A stretch of DNA of 32,233 bases. It comes from Neotamlana sedimentorum (GTDB lineage: Bacteria > Bacteroidota > Bacteroidia > Flavobacteriales > Flavobacteriaceae). A program made the position numbers and the translations under genes. Below, in pieces: positions 16,635 through 24,250 of the stretch. The notes beneath the pieces are model-generated. The model saw nothing but the letters and a program-made list of their open reading frames with translations, was not told the origin of the DNA and searched no databases. The stretch lies in contig NZ_JTDW01000025.1 of NCBI RefSeq assembly GCF_000943565.1, positions 1 to 32,233 of the forward strand, read 5' to 3'. Positions within the stretch are counted from its first letter, which is position 1, and each line of letters starts with the position of its first letter.

Positions 16635-17384
16635 TTAAAAGGCGTTTACTATGGCAAAGAAATCTTCGGCTTTTAGCGACGCACCACCAATTAAACCACC
16701 GTCTACATCGGGCTTGCCAAATATTTCGTTAGCGTTGTTTGGTTTTACACTACCGCCGTATAAAATGGATACGTCGTTTGCAGTATCGTAACCATAATGG
16801 TCTGCCAAGGTTTTTCGAATGTGTGCGTGCATGTCTTGCGCTTGCTCTGGAGAAGCTGTTTCTCCGGTACCAATGGCCCAAACTGGTTCGTAAGCCAATA
16901 CTATATTTTTATAATCCCATGATTTTAAATGGAATAATGCATTTTTAATTTGATCTTCGACAACTTGCTCGTGATTACCCGATTTTCTGTCGGCCAACTC
17001 TTCGCCAAAACAAAAAATCACGGTCATATCGCTAGCTAAGGCTGCATCTACTTTTTTGGCAAGAAGCTCGTCGGTTTCGTTAAAGTATGCACGACGTTCG
17101 CTGTGACCTAATATTACCGTTTTTATTCCTATGCTTTTTAACATAGCTGCACTAATTTCGCCTGTATATGCACCATTTTCTGCAAAATGCATGTTTTGTG
17201 CAACAACTTCGATATCTGTTCCTTTTAATGTTTCGAAAGCACTGTAAAGGTTGGTAAAGGTTGGTGCTACCAAAACTTCGGCATTCGAAGTTTTAGTTTG
17301 GGTTTTTAAATTTGTGATTAAGGCTTGAGTTTGCGCTAAATCGTTATTCATTTTCCAGTTTCCGGCTACTATATTTTTTCTCAT
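16635..17384 (-). CDS. tpiA: Triosephosphate isomerase
   Basis: This 249-residue TIM-barrel enzyme interconverts dihydroxyacetone phosphate and glyceraldehyde 3-phosphate in glycolysis and gluconeogenesis. It starts RKNIVAGNWKMN with substrate Lys at residue 11. It has the catalytic His 94 in ILGHSERR, the catalytic Glu 166 in AYEPVWAIGTG including the flexible loop, and the phosphate-binding ILYGGSVKPNNA. Length is standard. A small hairpin (ACCTTC/GAAGGT, 17396-17414) lies just upstream in the 80-base gap after the TlpA-like gene. It connects functionally to the Entner-Doudoroff products of the alginate pathway, but it is a housekeeping gene. Confidence 0.98.
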   Translation of the reverse strand: MRKNIVAGNWKMNNDLAQTQALITNLKTQTKTSNAEVLVAPTFTNLYSAFETLKGTDIEVVAQNMHFAENGAYTGEISAAMLKSIGIKTVILGHSERRAYFNETDELLAKKVDAALASDMTVIFCFGEELADRKSGNHEQVVEDQIKNALFHLKSWDYKNIVLAYEPVWAIGTGETASPEQAQDMHAHIRKTLADHYGYDTANDVSILYGGSVKPNNANEIFGKPDVDGGLIGGASLKAEDFFAIVNAF

Positions 17385-17464
17385 GATCGTATGGTAACCT
17401 TCGTAAAAAGAAGGTATTAATTTGTTTTATTTATGATTATTCGAATTATACTATGCTAAAATAC

Positions 17465-17956
17465 TTAATTTTTAATAGCTTCTAGCAACTTTTCGTCATC
17501 AGCTTCAATTACATTAAATACAACGATTTCGCCAGCCTTATTTATTACCATATATCGAGGAATCCAGCTAATATTTACAAAATCTGCAAAAGCACAATCT
17601 TTAGCGTTTGGTAAATAATAATGATCGCCAGTAACTTGATATTTATTTATACCATGTTTCCAGGAATCGATACTTCTATCTAAAGATAAAAACACGTATT
17701 CTACGTCTGGAAATTGAGCTTGTAACTTTTTTACTTTGGGCATGTTTTTTATACAATCGCTGCACCAAGACGCCCAAATATCGATAACAATAGTTTTTCC
17801 TTTATGTTTGTTTAAAATAGATTGAAAAGAAACTTGGTTTCCTGCTAAAGAAATAAAGGTATCGTTTAAAGCTTCTTCTGAAAATTGTGTTGGTTCTTGC
17901 TTGTTACAGCTTAAAAATGTTACAACAGTTAATATTACTAAACTTAGTTTTTTCAT
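17465..17956 (-). CDS. TlpA-like thioredoxin-fold lipoprotein
   Basis: This 163-residue envelope thiol-disulfide protein has a lipoprotein signal with the lipidated Cys at residue 17 (TFLSC) and a redox site WCSDC at residues 64-68. The cis-Pro region (NISWIPRYMVI) is followed by a short C-terminal helix. It probably reduces or exchanges disulfides in periplasmic proteins; the partner is unknown. It is 43 bases downstream of the OppB-type permease and 80 bases upstream of tpiA on the same strand. The DoxX/MauE-type protein two genes away may be part of the same redox function, which is inference from proximity only. Confidence 0.88.
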   Translation of the reverse strand: MKKLSLVILTVVTFLSCNKQEPTQFSEEALNDTFISLAGNQVSFQSILNKHKGKTIVIDIWASWCSDCIKNMPKVKKLQAQFPDVEYVFLSLDRSIDSWKHGINKYQVTGDHYYLPNAKDCAFADFVNISWIPRYMVINKAGEIVVFNVIEADDEKLLEAIKN

Positions 17957-17999
17957 TTATAAAATTTGAATTTGAATGCGCTTTCGCAGCTATTGAAGA

Positions 18000-19076
18000 T
18001 TAATTAAGTTTTACCTTTGGATCTAACCAAACATATATTAAGTCGACAAGAATATTAATAATTACAAACATAATGGCAATTATTAATACGGCGCCCATTA
18101 TAATTGGTAAATCGAGCGTATTTAAAGCATTTACAATTTCTTTTCCGAGGCCATTCCACCCGAAAATATACTCTACAAAAACAGCTCCTGCTAACATGGA
18201 AGCGAACCAACCCGAAATTGCAGTAACCACAGGATTTAAGGCATTTTTAACGGCGTGTTTTTTTATAATTTGAAACTCGCTAAGCCCTTTGGCTCTGGCA
18301 GTGCGAATGTAATCTTGATTAAACACTTCTAACAGCGAATTACGCATAAGCTGAATAACAACTGCCAACGGGCGAATACCTAAAACGATTGCAGGAAGTA
18401 TTAAATTTTTCCATTTAATATGCATAGCTTCACCAAAATCGTCGAGTTCGTAAAGGCTGCCTGTCATTTCTAAATTGGTATATTTATGAAGTACAAAACC
18501 AAATAACCAAGCAAATAAAATGGCACTAAAAAACGATGGCACACTCATACCTAAGGTACTAAATATTTGAATGGTTTTATCGAGCCATTGGTCTTTGTAT
18601 AGCGCAGAAACTATACCTAAAATTACACCCAAAATCATGGCTATAATTATTGCAGATACCGCCAAAACAAAGGTGTTTGGCAAGGTTTCTTTTAAAACAT
18701 CGCTCACTTTTTTACCTTGTTTTGTAAACGATTCGCGCAAATATGGAAGTTTTAATACAACCATGGTATTTCCTATTGAAAACAATCGAGCTGCATTATA
18801 CTTTCCGTCTTGTAAAAACGTATAATCGGTTTCACTTTTGGAGTGAAATGAAATAGGCGATAAATCGTTTAAATAGTAAAAATACTGGGTTGTAACTGGC
18901 TTATCGAAACCATACTTATGTTTTACCAATGCGAGCTGCTCGCTATCTTCATTTTGACCAAGCATCATTTGTGCCGGATCGCCAGGTAATACATTAAACA
19001 GAAAGAATATAACCGTAACTACACCAAATAAGGTGAGTAATGCATAAGAAGTTTTATTTATAAAATAATTTATCAG
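18000..19076 (-). CDS. ABC transporter permease, OppB/DppB type (CTG start proposed)
   Basis: This inner-membrane permease of the peptide/nickel ABC family has the binding-protein-dependent transport domain and EAA-type loop (QDYIRTARAKGLSEFQIIKKHAVKNAL) in its C-terminal half. The first ATG is at 18968 (322 residues) but that loses the first membrane helix. The frame remains open 36 codons upstream and encodes INYFINKTSYALLTLFGVV followed by the family's conserved LFNVLPGDPAQ segment. No ATG, GTG or TTG occurs between the in-frame stop at 19092-19094 and the conserved part, so CTG at 19074-19076 is the likely start (358 residues). No OppC, ATPase or binding-protein gene is adjacent, so the partners are encoded elsewhere. 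Substrate is unknown. Confidence 0.8.
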   Translation of the reverse strand: MINYFINKTSYALLTLFGVVTVIFFLFNVLPGDPAQMMLGQNEDSEQLALVKHKYGFDKPVTTQYFYYLNDLSPISFHSKSETDYTFLQDGKYNAARLFSIGNTMVVLKLPYLRESFTKQGKKVSDVLKETLPNTFVLAVSAIIIAMILGVILGIVSALYKDQWLDKTIQIFSTLGMSVPSFFSAILFAWLFGFVLHKYTNLEMTGSLYELDDFGEAMHIKWKNLILPAIVLGIRPLAVVIQLMRNSLLEVFNQDYIRTARAKGLSEFQIIKKHAVKNALNPVVTAISGWFASMLAGAVFVEYIFGWNGLGKEIVNALNTLDLPIIMGAVLIIAIMFVIINILVDLIYVWLDPKVKLN

Positions 19077-19107
19077 ACTGCTTTTTGTTGATTATAAATT
19101 TAGAAAA

Positions 19108-20418
19108 TTAATTCGACTTTAAGGTAACGACAACTAAACCGGTAAAATTTGTATTATTCTCGATATTATGAGCATTAACAGTTTCCGGATCTTTTATAAC
19201 ATTTACACTTTTTATTTTTGCCGGATCGATAGCTTCAACAACCTCTTTGCTAGATAATTGCGCATCTAAAAAATAACCAACACTTTCTTTTACTAAAAAA
19301 TCTTTTGGTTTAGTTTCTACTAAAGGTAAGTTTAAGTTTTCAATATCGTTCCAATGTACTTTTTGTTTTACGGTTCCTGAATCCAGTTCAATAATCCCAG
19401 GATTAGCTCGAACCAACGTTTTTAATGCTTTTTCGTCGCACAAATACCAATTAAAACTAATATTATATAATTTTTTAATGTCTTGTTTTGTAGCCTCTCC
19501 AGACGCTGTTAAACCAATAATTTGATAACCGTTTTTTTCGGCCTTATCTTGCAACGCTTTTAGTTTTAAAGCGCCTTCGCGCTCAATTTTCTCTAAGCTA
19601 TATGAAATAACTACAATTAAATTTTCTTCTGAAAGAAATTTTGATGTAAAATCTTCGTCTTCAGTTTCAATTGAAAAATCGTAAATTGCTGGTTGGTAAC
19701 CTTCTTTTATCACTTTAGTTTCAACACCAATAAACTCACCTTCAACCGAAGGGTAAGCACCCATTGTTGTAATTATTTGTTCTTCGCCATCAACTTTAAA
19801 TTTCCAGTAATATTCGGTTTCGGCTTTAGGCGCATCATCTGGAATAAGCATTCCTTCACTAATATTCGCACCAATTTTATAGGCTCTAAAATCTTTAGCC
19901 GGTAAATGCATTAAAACATGGTAACCAAACCAAAGTGATAAAATAAAACTTAATAATGCGACTATTGTTAATGTTAGTTTACCAAAACTTGGGGTAATAT
20001 ATTTTTTCCCAACAAATAAAATCAAGATTAGTATAAGTAATACCAAATCTTTTGTAAAACTTTCCCATGGCGTAAGTTTTAAGGCATCACCAAAACAACC
20101 ACAATCTTTAACTTTATCAAAATAAGCCGAATAAAAGGTTAAGAATGTAAAAAACACAATCATTAACAACAAACTCCAAACGGTAAATTTAGGTTTATAT
20201 CCTATTAATAAAAATACGCCTAAAACAACCTCGAAAACCACAACAACAACCGAAATCATTAACGCATAAGGTTCTAAAAATGGGATATTTAATACATCTG
20301 GACTAAAATATTCTTGTAATTTATATGAAAACCCAAGCGGATCGTTAAGCTTTATTAATCCGGATATGATGAATAAAACACCAACAAATATTCTGGAAAT
20401 ACTAACTAATATCTTCAT
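19108..20418 (-). CDS. DoxX/MauE-type membrane protein with thioredoxin-like C-terminal domain (BT_3928 family)
   Basis: In this 436-residue protein the first ~130 residues form the four-helix DoxX/MauE-like membrane domain (RIFVGVLFIISGLIKLNDPLGF at the start), with the conserved DCGCFGD cysteine pair between helices. A fifth membrane helix lies near 150-170, and the C-terminal half is periplasmic. That half shows a thioredoxin-like pattern (LIVVISYSLEKIEREGALKLKAL, YQIIGLTASG, YNISFNWYLCDEKALKTLVRANPGIIEL), but it has only one Cys and no CxxC. It may pass electrons to envelope thiol proteins such as the nearby TlpA-like lipoprotein; that role is inferred. It lies 51 bases after the DUF1599 gene. 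Confidence 0.8.
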   Translation of the reverse strand: MKILVSISRIFVGVLFIISGLIKLNDPLGFSYKLQEYFSPDVLNIPFLEPYALMISVVVVVFEVVLGVFLLIGYKPKFTVWSLLLMIVFFTFLTFYSAYFDKVKDCGCFGDALKLTPWESFTKDLVLLILILILFVGKKYITPSFGKLTLTIVALLSFILSLWFGYHVLMHLPAKDFRAYKIGANISEGMLIPDDAPKAETEYYWKFKVDGEEQIITTMGAYPSVEGEFIGVETKVIKEGYQPAIYDFSIETEDEDFTSKFLSEENLIVVISYSLEKIEREGALKLKALQDKAEKNGYQIIGLTASGEATKQDIKKLYNISFNWYLCDEKALKTLVRANPGIIELDSGTVKQKVHWNDIENLNLPLVETKPKDFLVKESVGYFLDAQLSSKEVVEAIDPAKIKSVNVIKDPETVNAHNIENNTNFTGLVVVTLKSN

Positions 20419-20469
20419 TATGTGATTTTGAGTTTGAATGTAAAGATTTCCGCTGGACAGCAGAAAATT

Positions 20470-21009
20470 TTAACTTTTGTTTAAATGAATTAGTGCAAAA
20501 ACCGAATAATTAATCATATCTTGATAATTAGCATCTATACCCTCGCTAACTAATGTTTTGCCCGCATTATCTTCAATTTGCTTAACTCTTAATAGTTTTT
20601 GTAAAATTAAATCGGTTAAACTACTTACACGCATATCGCGCCATGCTTCGCCATAATCGTGGTTTTTGTCTTCCATTAATTTTTTAGTGATGGCTACCTG
20701 TTTTTCATACAATTTGGTGGCTTCTTCGGTATTTAAATCTGGCTGTTCCACCACTCCTTTTTCAATTTGAATTAAGGCCATAATACAGTAATTTATTATG
20801 CCTATAAATTCGCTAATTTCGCCTTCATCAACCTTTCTAACATCGTTTTCTTGCAAACCTCGAATACGTTGTGCTTTTATAAAAATCTGGTCGGTAAGCG
20901 ATGGCAAACGCAAAATACGCCAAGCGCTTCCATAATCGCTCATTTTTTTAATAAAGAGACTTCTACAAGTTTCTATAACGGCATCGTATTGTTTTGAGGT
21001 TTCTTGCAT
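20470..21009 (-). CDS. DUF1599-domain protein with internal duplication
   Basis: This is a 179-residue protein if started at the ATG at 21009 (MQETSKQYDAVIE); the open frame runs further up but the extra residues look non-coding. It is made of two DUF1599 units. Unit one is about residues 6-90 (SLFIKKMSDYGSAWRILRLPSLTDQIFIKAQRIR ... GIINYCIMALIQIE). Unit two is about 105-179 (KLMEDKNHDYGEAWRDMRVSSLTDLILQKLLRVKQIE ... DMINYSVFALIHL). Each has a DYGxAWR-x-SLTD core. The biochemical role is not established, as far as I know. It is divergent from folP and upstream of the DoxX-like gene, a typical Flavobacteriaceae neighbourhood. Confidence 0.85.
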   Translation of the reverse strand: MQETSKQYDAVIETCRSLFIKKMSDYGSAWRILRLPSLTDQIFIKAQRIRGLQENDVRKVDEGEISEFIGIINYCIMALIQIEKGVVEQPDLNTEEATKLYEKQVAITKKLMEDKNHDYGEAWRDMRVSSLTDLILQKLLRVKQIEDNAGKTLVSEGIDANYQDMINYSVFALIHLNKS

Positions 21010-21113
21010 AAATAAATTGAATTTTGTGTAAATTTCGCCTAAATTGTTTAAAGTACAAAGTTGAAGCTTTAAAGTTTTTAAACATAGTACAAACAACGGT
21101 TAAAACAATATGA

Positions 21114-21944
21114 ATGACAATTAATTGCAAAGGAAACCTCATCGATTTATCTGCTCCAAAAGTAATGGGCATTTTAAACCTAACACCCGATTCTTTTTTT
21201 GATGGCGGTAAACATAAAAACGAGAAAGACATTTTATCGCATGTAGAAAACATGTTAAACGCAGGTGCCACTTTTATAGATGCCGGAGCTTACAGTTCGC
21301 GTCCCAATGCAGATGATGTTAGTGAAACTGAAGAATTACATCGAATGATTCCTATTATAGACTTAATTCTAAAACATTTTCCAGAAACCATACTTTCCAT
21401 TGATACATTTAGGAGCCGTGTAGCAGAAAAAAGTATTGAAGCTGGCGCCGCAATTATAAATGATATTTCGGCAGGAAACCTCGATAAAAACATGCTACCA
21501 ACTGTAGCTAGTTTAAAAGTACCGTATATTATGATGCACATGCGAGGCACCCCAAAAACCATGCAACAACAAACCAATTACGGTAACTTAATAAAAGACA
21601 TTATTTTTTATTTTTCTGAAAGATTAGCGGCAGCAAAAGCTTTAGGCATTAAAGATATAATCGTAGATCCTGGATTTGGATTTGCAAAAACCTTAGAACA
21701 AAATTACACGCTTTTAAATAACTTAGAATTATTAAAAATGATTGATAAACCTTTACTCGCAGGTGTTTCAAGAAAATCTATGATTTATAAAAAGTTAGAC
21801 ATTACAGCTCAAGAAGCCTTAAACGGCACGTCTGTTTTAAACACCATTGCACTGCAAAAAGGAGCGAAAATTTTACGGGTTCACGATGTAAAAGAAGCCG
21901 TTGAATGTATTAAATTAATTGAAGCGTTAGAAGTTAGAAGTTAG
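21114..21944 (+). CDS. folP: Dihydropteroate synthase
   Basis: This 276-residue TIM-barrel enzyme joins p-aminobenzoate to dihydropterin pyrophosphate in folate synthesis and is the target of sulfonamides. Signatures are VMGILNLTPDSFFDGG (residues 17-32, with Asn 22), the GATFIDAGAYSSRPNA pterin/pABA loop (about 51-66), SIDTFRSRVAE, GAAIINDISAG and a C-terminal GVSRKSMIY and LRVHDVKEA. Several positions in the second loop read AGAYSSRP where GGESTRP-type sequences are common; this variant is usual in Bacteroidota. It starts an operon-like series with an unknown lipoprotein and cdaA. Its last codons are formed from a heptamer repeat. Confidence 0.95.
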   Translation: MTINCKGNLIDLSAPKVMGILNLTPDSFFDGGKHKNEKDILSHVENMLNAGATFIDAGAYSSRPNADDVSETEELHRMIPIIDLILKHFPETILSIDTFRSRVAEKSIEAGAAIINDISAGNLDKNMLPTVASLKVPYIMMHMRGTPKTMQQQTNYGNLIKDIIFYFSERLAAAKALGIKDIIVDPGFGFAKTLEQNYTLLNNLELLKMIDKPLLAGVSRKSMIYKKLDITAQEALNGTSVLNTIALQKGAKILRVHDVKEAVECIKLIEALEVRS

Positions 21945-21948
21945 AAGT
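21926..21948 (+). repeat. Heptanucleotide microsatellite at the folP 3' end
   Basis: TTAGAAG is repeated three times in tandem from about 21926 and followed by TTATG. The repeat encodes the last folP residues (LEVRS) and its stop, and reaches to the start codon of the next gene. As seven is not a multiple of three, any copy gain or loss changes the folP C-terminus and the spacing to the next start. A two-copy version (TTAGAAGTTAGAA) follows trpG near 32180. Confidence 0.7.
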
Positions 21949-21949
21949 T

Positions 21950-22624
21950 ATGAAATATATTATTTTACTCTTAACTGGTGTTTTATTTTTTTCCTGCGGA
22001 AATAAAAAAACGGTACAGTTACCCGAAATTAACAATTCTGAAATTCAAAATATTCAAGACGTTTCTGCGGCATATATTTTTTACGACCAAACACAAAAAG
22101 ACAGTGTTTTACTAAATAGAAAAAACCTAATTAGCACCACCAATTGGTTAGTTAATATCGATAAACGATTAACGTTACGCCAGGTTGTACCGCAAATAAA
22201 ATTTCTACAAGAAAAAAAGGCAAATGCTGGCCATAAAAATGAAGACGCTAAAAACTATTTTTCTTGTAACGACATAAGCAAGAATAATTTAGGGTTTATG
22301 GAATTTACTAATATTAAATATGTAATTAAAGAAGAAAACACTCCACAAACAATACCACTAGATTTTGAAGTAACCACTAAAAATATTTTTGTTAACGATA
22401 ACGGAAAAATATTTATAATAAACCATGAAAAAGAACCTTTTATAACAGAAAGTAATAAAAACAAACTTATAACCGACTTGAAAAATGTATTCGCTAAAGC
22501 ATCAAAAGTTTCCTTACGGTTTTCAAAGTCATTAACTTTTCAAGATTATATAACCATCAAAGCTTTAATACAAAACAAAGAATTTAATCATCTTAAAATA
22601 TCGAATACAGAATTTATAAATTGA
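21950..22624 (+). CDS. Uncharacterised lipoprotein between folP and cdaA
   Basis: This 224-residue protein is of no family I recognise. It has a lipoprotein signal (KYIILLLTGVLFFSC, lipidated Cys 16) and a hydrophilic, lysine- and asparagine-rich body of mixed helix and strand. There are no internal membrane segments and only one further Cys, in the NYFSCNDIS region. The body includes a QVVPQIKFLQEKKANAG stretch. The start is five bases after the folP stop, with the heptamer repeat as the upstream context. It is most likely cotranscribed with folP and cdaA; a link to either is only positional. Confidence 0.75.
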   Translation: MKYIILLLTGVLFFSCGNKKTVQLPEINNSEIQNIQDVSAAYIFYDQTQKDSVLLNRKNLISTTNWLVNIDKRLTLRQVVPQIKFLQEKKANAGHKNEDAKNYFSCNDISKNNLGFMEFTNIKYVIKEENTPQTIPLDFEVTTKNIFVNDNGKIFIINHEKEPFITESNKNKLITDLKNVFAKASKVSLRFSKSLTFQDYITIKALIQNKEFNHLKISNTEFIN

Positions 22625-22657
22625 TAACTTCATTTTTATTAAATTTACCAAAACCCA

Positions 22658-23455
22658 TTGCCTTTGGATATTTTTAAAGACATTTTAAACTTTAGTGTTA
22701 TTGATGTAATTGACGTTATTTTAGTAGCGCTTCTGCTTTATTATATTTATAAGCTTATTAAAGGCACGGTTGCTATCAATATTTTTATTGGTATCATTAT
22801 TATTTACTTGGTTTGGAAACTTACCGAGTTTTTAAACATGCAACTGCTTACCAGTATTTTTGGGGGCTTCATTAAAGTTGGAATTATTGCACTTATTGTT
22901 GTTTTTCAGCCTGAAATAAGGAAATTTTTATTGATGGTTGGCTCTACAAATCTCAACAGGCGTAAGCAATTTTTTAAGCCGTTTAACTTTTTAAAAACTG
23001 AAGAGGAATTTGAAACTAACACCGATATTAATGCGATAATTTCGGCATGTAATAAAATGAGTCTGTCTAAAACAGGGGCATTAATAGTTTTTGAACGTAA
23101 CAACAATTTAGACTTTTTATCGTCTTCGGGAGACGAAATGAACATAAAAGTAACACAACCCATTATTGAAAGTATATTTTTTAAAAATAGTCCGTTACAC
23201 GATGGTGCTATAATTGTAAACAATAATATTGTAAAAGCTACCCGAGTTATTTTACCTGTTAATAACGAAAAACACATTCCGCAGCGTTTCGGGCTCCGGC
23301 ATAGAGCAGCCATTGGTGTTACCGAAAAAACTGATGCTTTGGCCCTAGCAGTAAGCGAAGAAACCGGTCATATTTCATATTTCAAAGATGGAGAATTTGT
23401 GGTTTACGAAGACAGCAACGAGCTCACAAACATTATTAAAAAAGATTTAAGCTAA
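22658..23455 (+). CDS. cdaA: Diadenylate cyclase CdaA (c-di-AMP synthase)
   Basis: This membrane-bound enzyme makes the second messenger c-di-AMP from two ATP. It has three N-terminal membrane helices (about residues 14-32, 37-55 and 70-88) followed by the DisA_N cyclase domain, with the catalytic DGA at 182-184 (PLHDGAII) and RHR at 214-216 (GLRHRAAIG). There is no ATG at the N-terminus; the frame starts at TTG at 22658, with another in-frame TTG at 22664 that fits the family start (DIFKDILNF) equally well, so the length is 263-265. Its link to folP is often seen in Bacteroidota. Regulation partners such as CdaR are not present here. Confidence 0.93.
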   Translation: MPLDIFKDILNFSVIDVIDVILVALLLYYIYKLIKGTVAINIFIGIIIIYLVWKLTEFLNMQLLTSIFGGFIKVGIIALIVVFQPEIRKFLLMVGSTNLNRRKQFFKPFNFLKTEEEFETNTDINAIISACNKMSLSKTGALIVFERNNNLDFLSSSGDEMNIKVTQPIIESIFFKNSPLHDGAIIVNNNIVKATRVILPVNNEKHIPQRFGLRHRAAIGVTEKTDALALAVSEETGHISYFKDGEFVVYEDSNELTNIIKKDLS

Positions 23456-23461
23456 TTTATT

Positions 23462-24250
23462 ATGACTTGCAAAAACTGTAACAATACCCTTAGAACCGAT
23501 TATAGTTTTTGTCCAGATTGCGGTGCTAAAGTTATAAGAAACCGAATTACAGCAAAAAGTTTGACTTTCGATTTTTTTGAACGTTTTTTCAATCTGGATA
23601 ATACACTTTTTAAAACGCTTTGGCACATGATAATTAAACCACAAGACGTTTGTGGTGGTTATATTTCTGGATTACGTAAAAAATATTTAAACCCAGTAAG
23701 CATCTTAGCTATTTCGCTTACGGTATCGGGATTAGTAATGTTTTTAATGAAAAAAATTGCATGGGAGCATATCGATTTTAGTAATATTGGTTATGCCCAA
23801 ACCAGTTCGGGAGCAGCCGGCACAGAGAAAATCATGTCCAAAACCATGGAATATAGTTCGTTTGTATACTTTTTATACATTCCAATTATAGCGTTTTCAA
23901 GTTTTGTTGCCTTCAATTATAAAAAATATAATTTTGCAGAACATGTTGTTTCGGCCATTTATACACTTACTAGTTTTAGTCTTATTACTACAATTTATGC
24001 TGTAATTACACTGCTAATAAATCCGCAGTTATACATGAATACGGCAATGATTTACATTGTTTTTATGATCGTATTTTGTATTTATGTATCATATAAAAAT
24101 TCTGAGAACAACCTAAAATCTTTATTTTGGAGAATTCCCTTATTCCTACTCATTGTTCTAATAGGTTATATAGGCACTTCTATATTAACGGTAGTTGTAT
24201 TGTTTTTATCAGGCGAATTAAGTCCGCAAGATTTTATACTTAAAAATTAA
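23462..24250 (+). CDS. Zinc-ribbon membrane protein, DUF3667 type
   Basis: This 262-residue protein begins with a rubredoxin-like zinc ribbon, Cys 3, 6, 17 and 20 (CKNC ... CPDC). A linker follows containing the family's TLWHMIIKPQDVCGGYISGLRKKYLNPVSILAI block, then four or five membrane helices. DUF3667 proteins have no established function, to my knowledge. It starts six bases after cdaA, so it probably shares its transcript. Its stop overlaps the stop of the convergent ABC exporter by four bases, leaving no room for an intergenic terminator. Confidence 0.8.
   Translation: MTCKNCNNTLRTDYSFCPDCGAKVIRNRITAKSLTFDFFERFFNLDNTLFKTLWHMIIKPQDVCGGYISGLRKKYLNPVSILAISLTVSGLVMFLMKKIAWEHIDFSNIGYAQTSSGAAGTEKIMSKTMEYSSFVYFLYIPIIAFSSFVAFNYKKYNFAEHVVSAIYTLTSFSLITTIYAVITLLINPQLYMNTAMIYIVFMIVFCIYVSYKNSENNLKSLFWRIPLFLLIVLIGYIGTSILTVVVLFLSGELSPQDFILKN

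Noticed and set aside
21010-21096. 29-residue N-terminal extension of the DUF1599 protein
   Set aside because: The extra residues do not resemble the family and the DUF1599 unit begins right after the ATG at 21009; the extension would occupy most of the divergent promoter region with folP.
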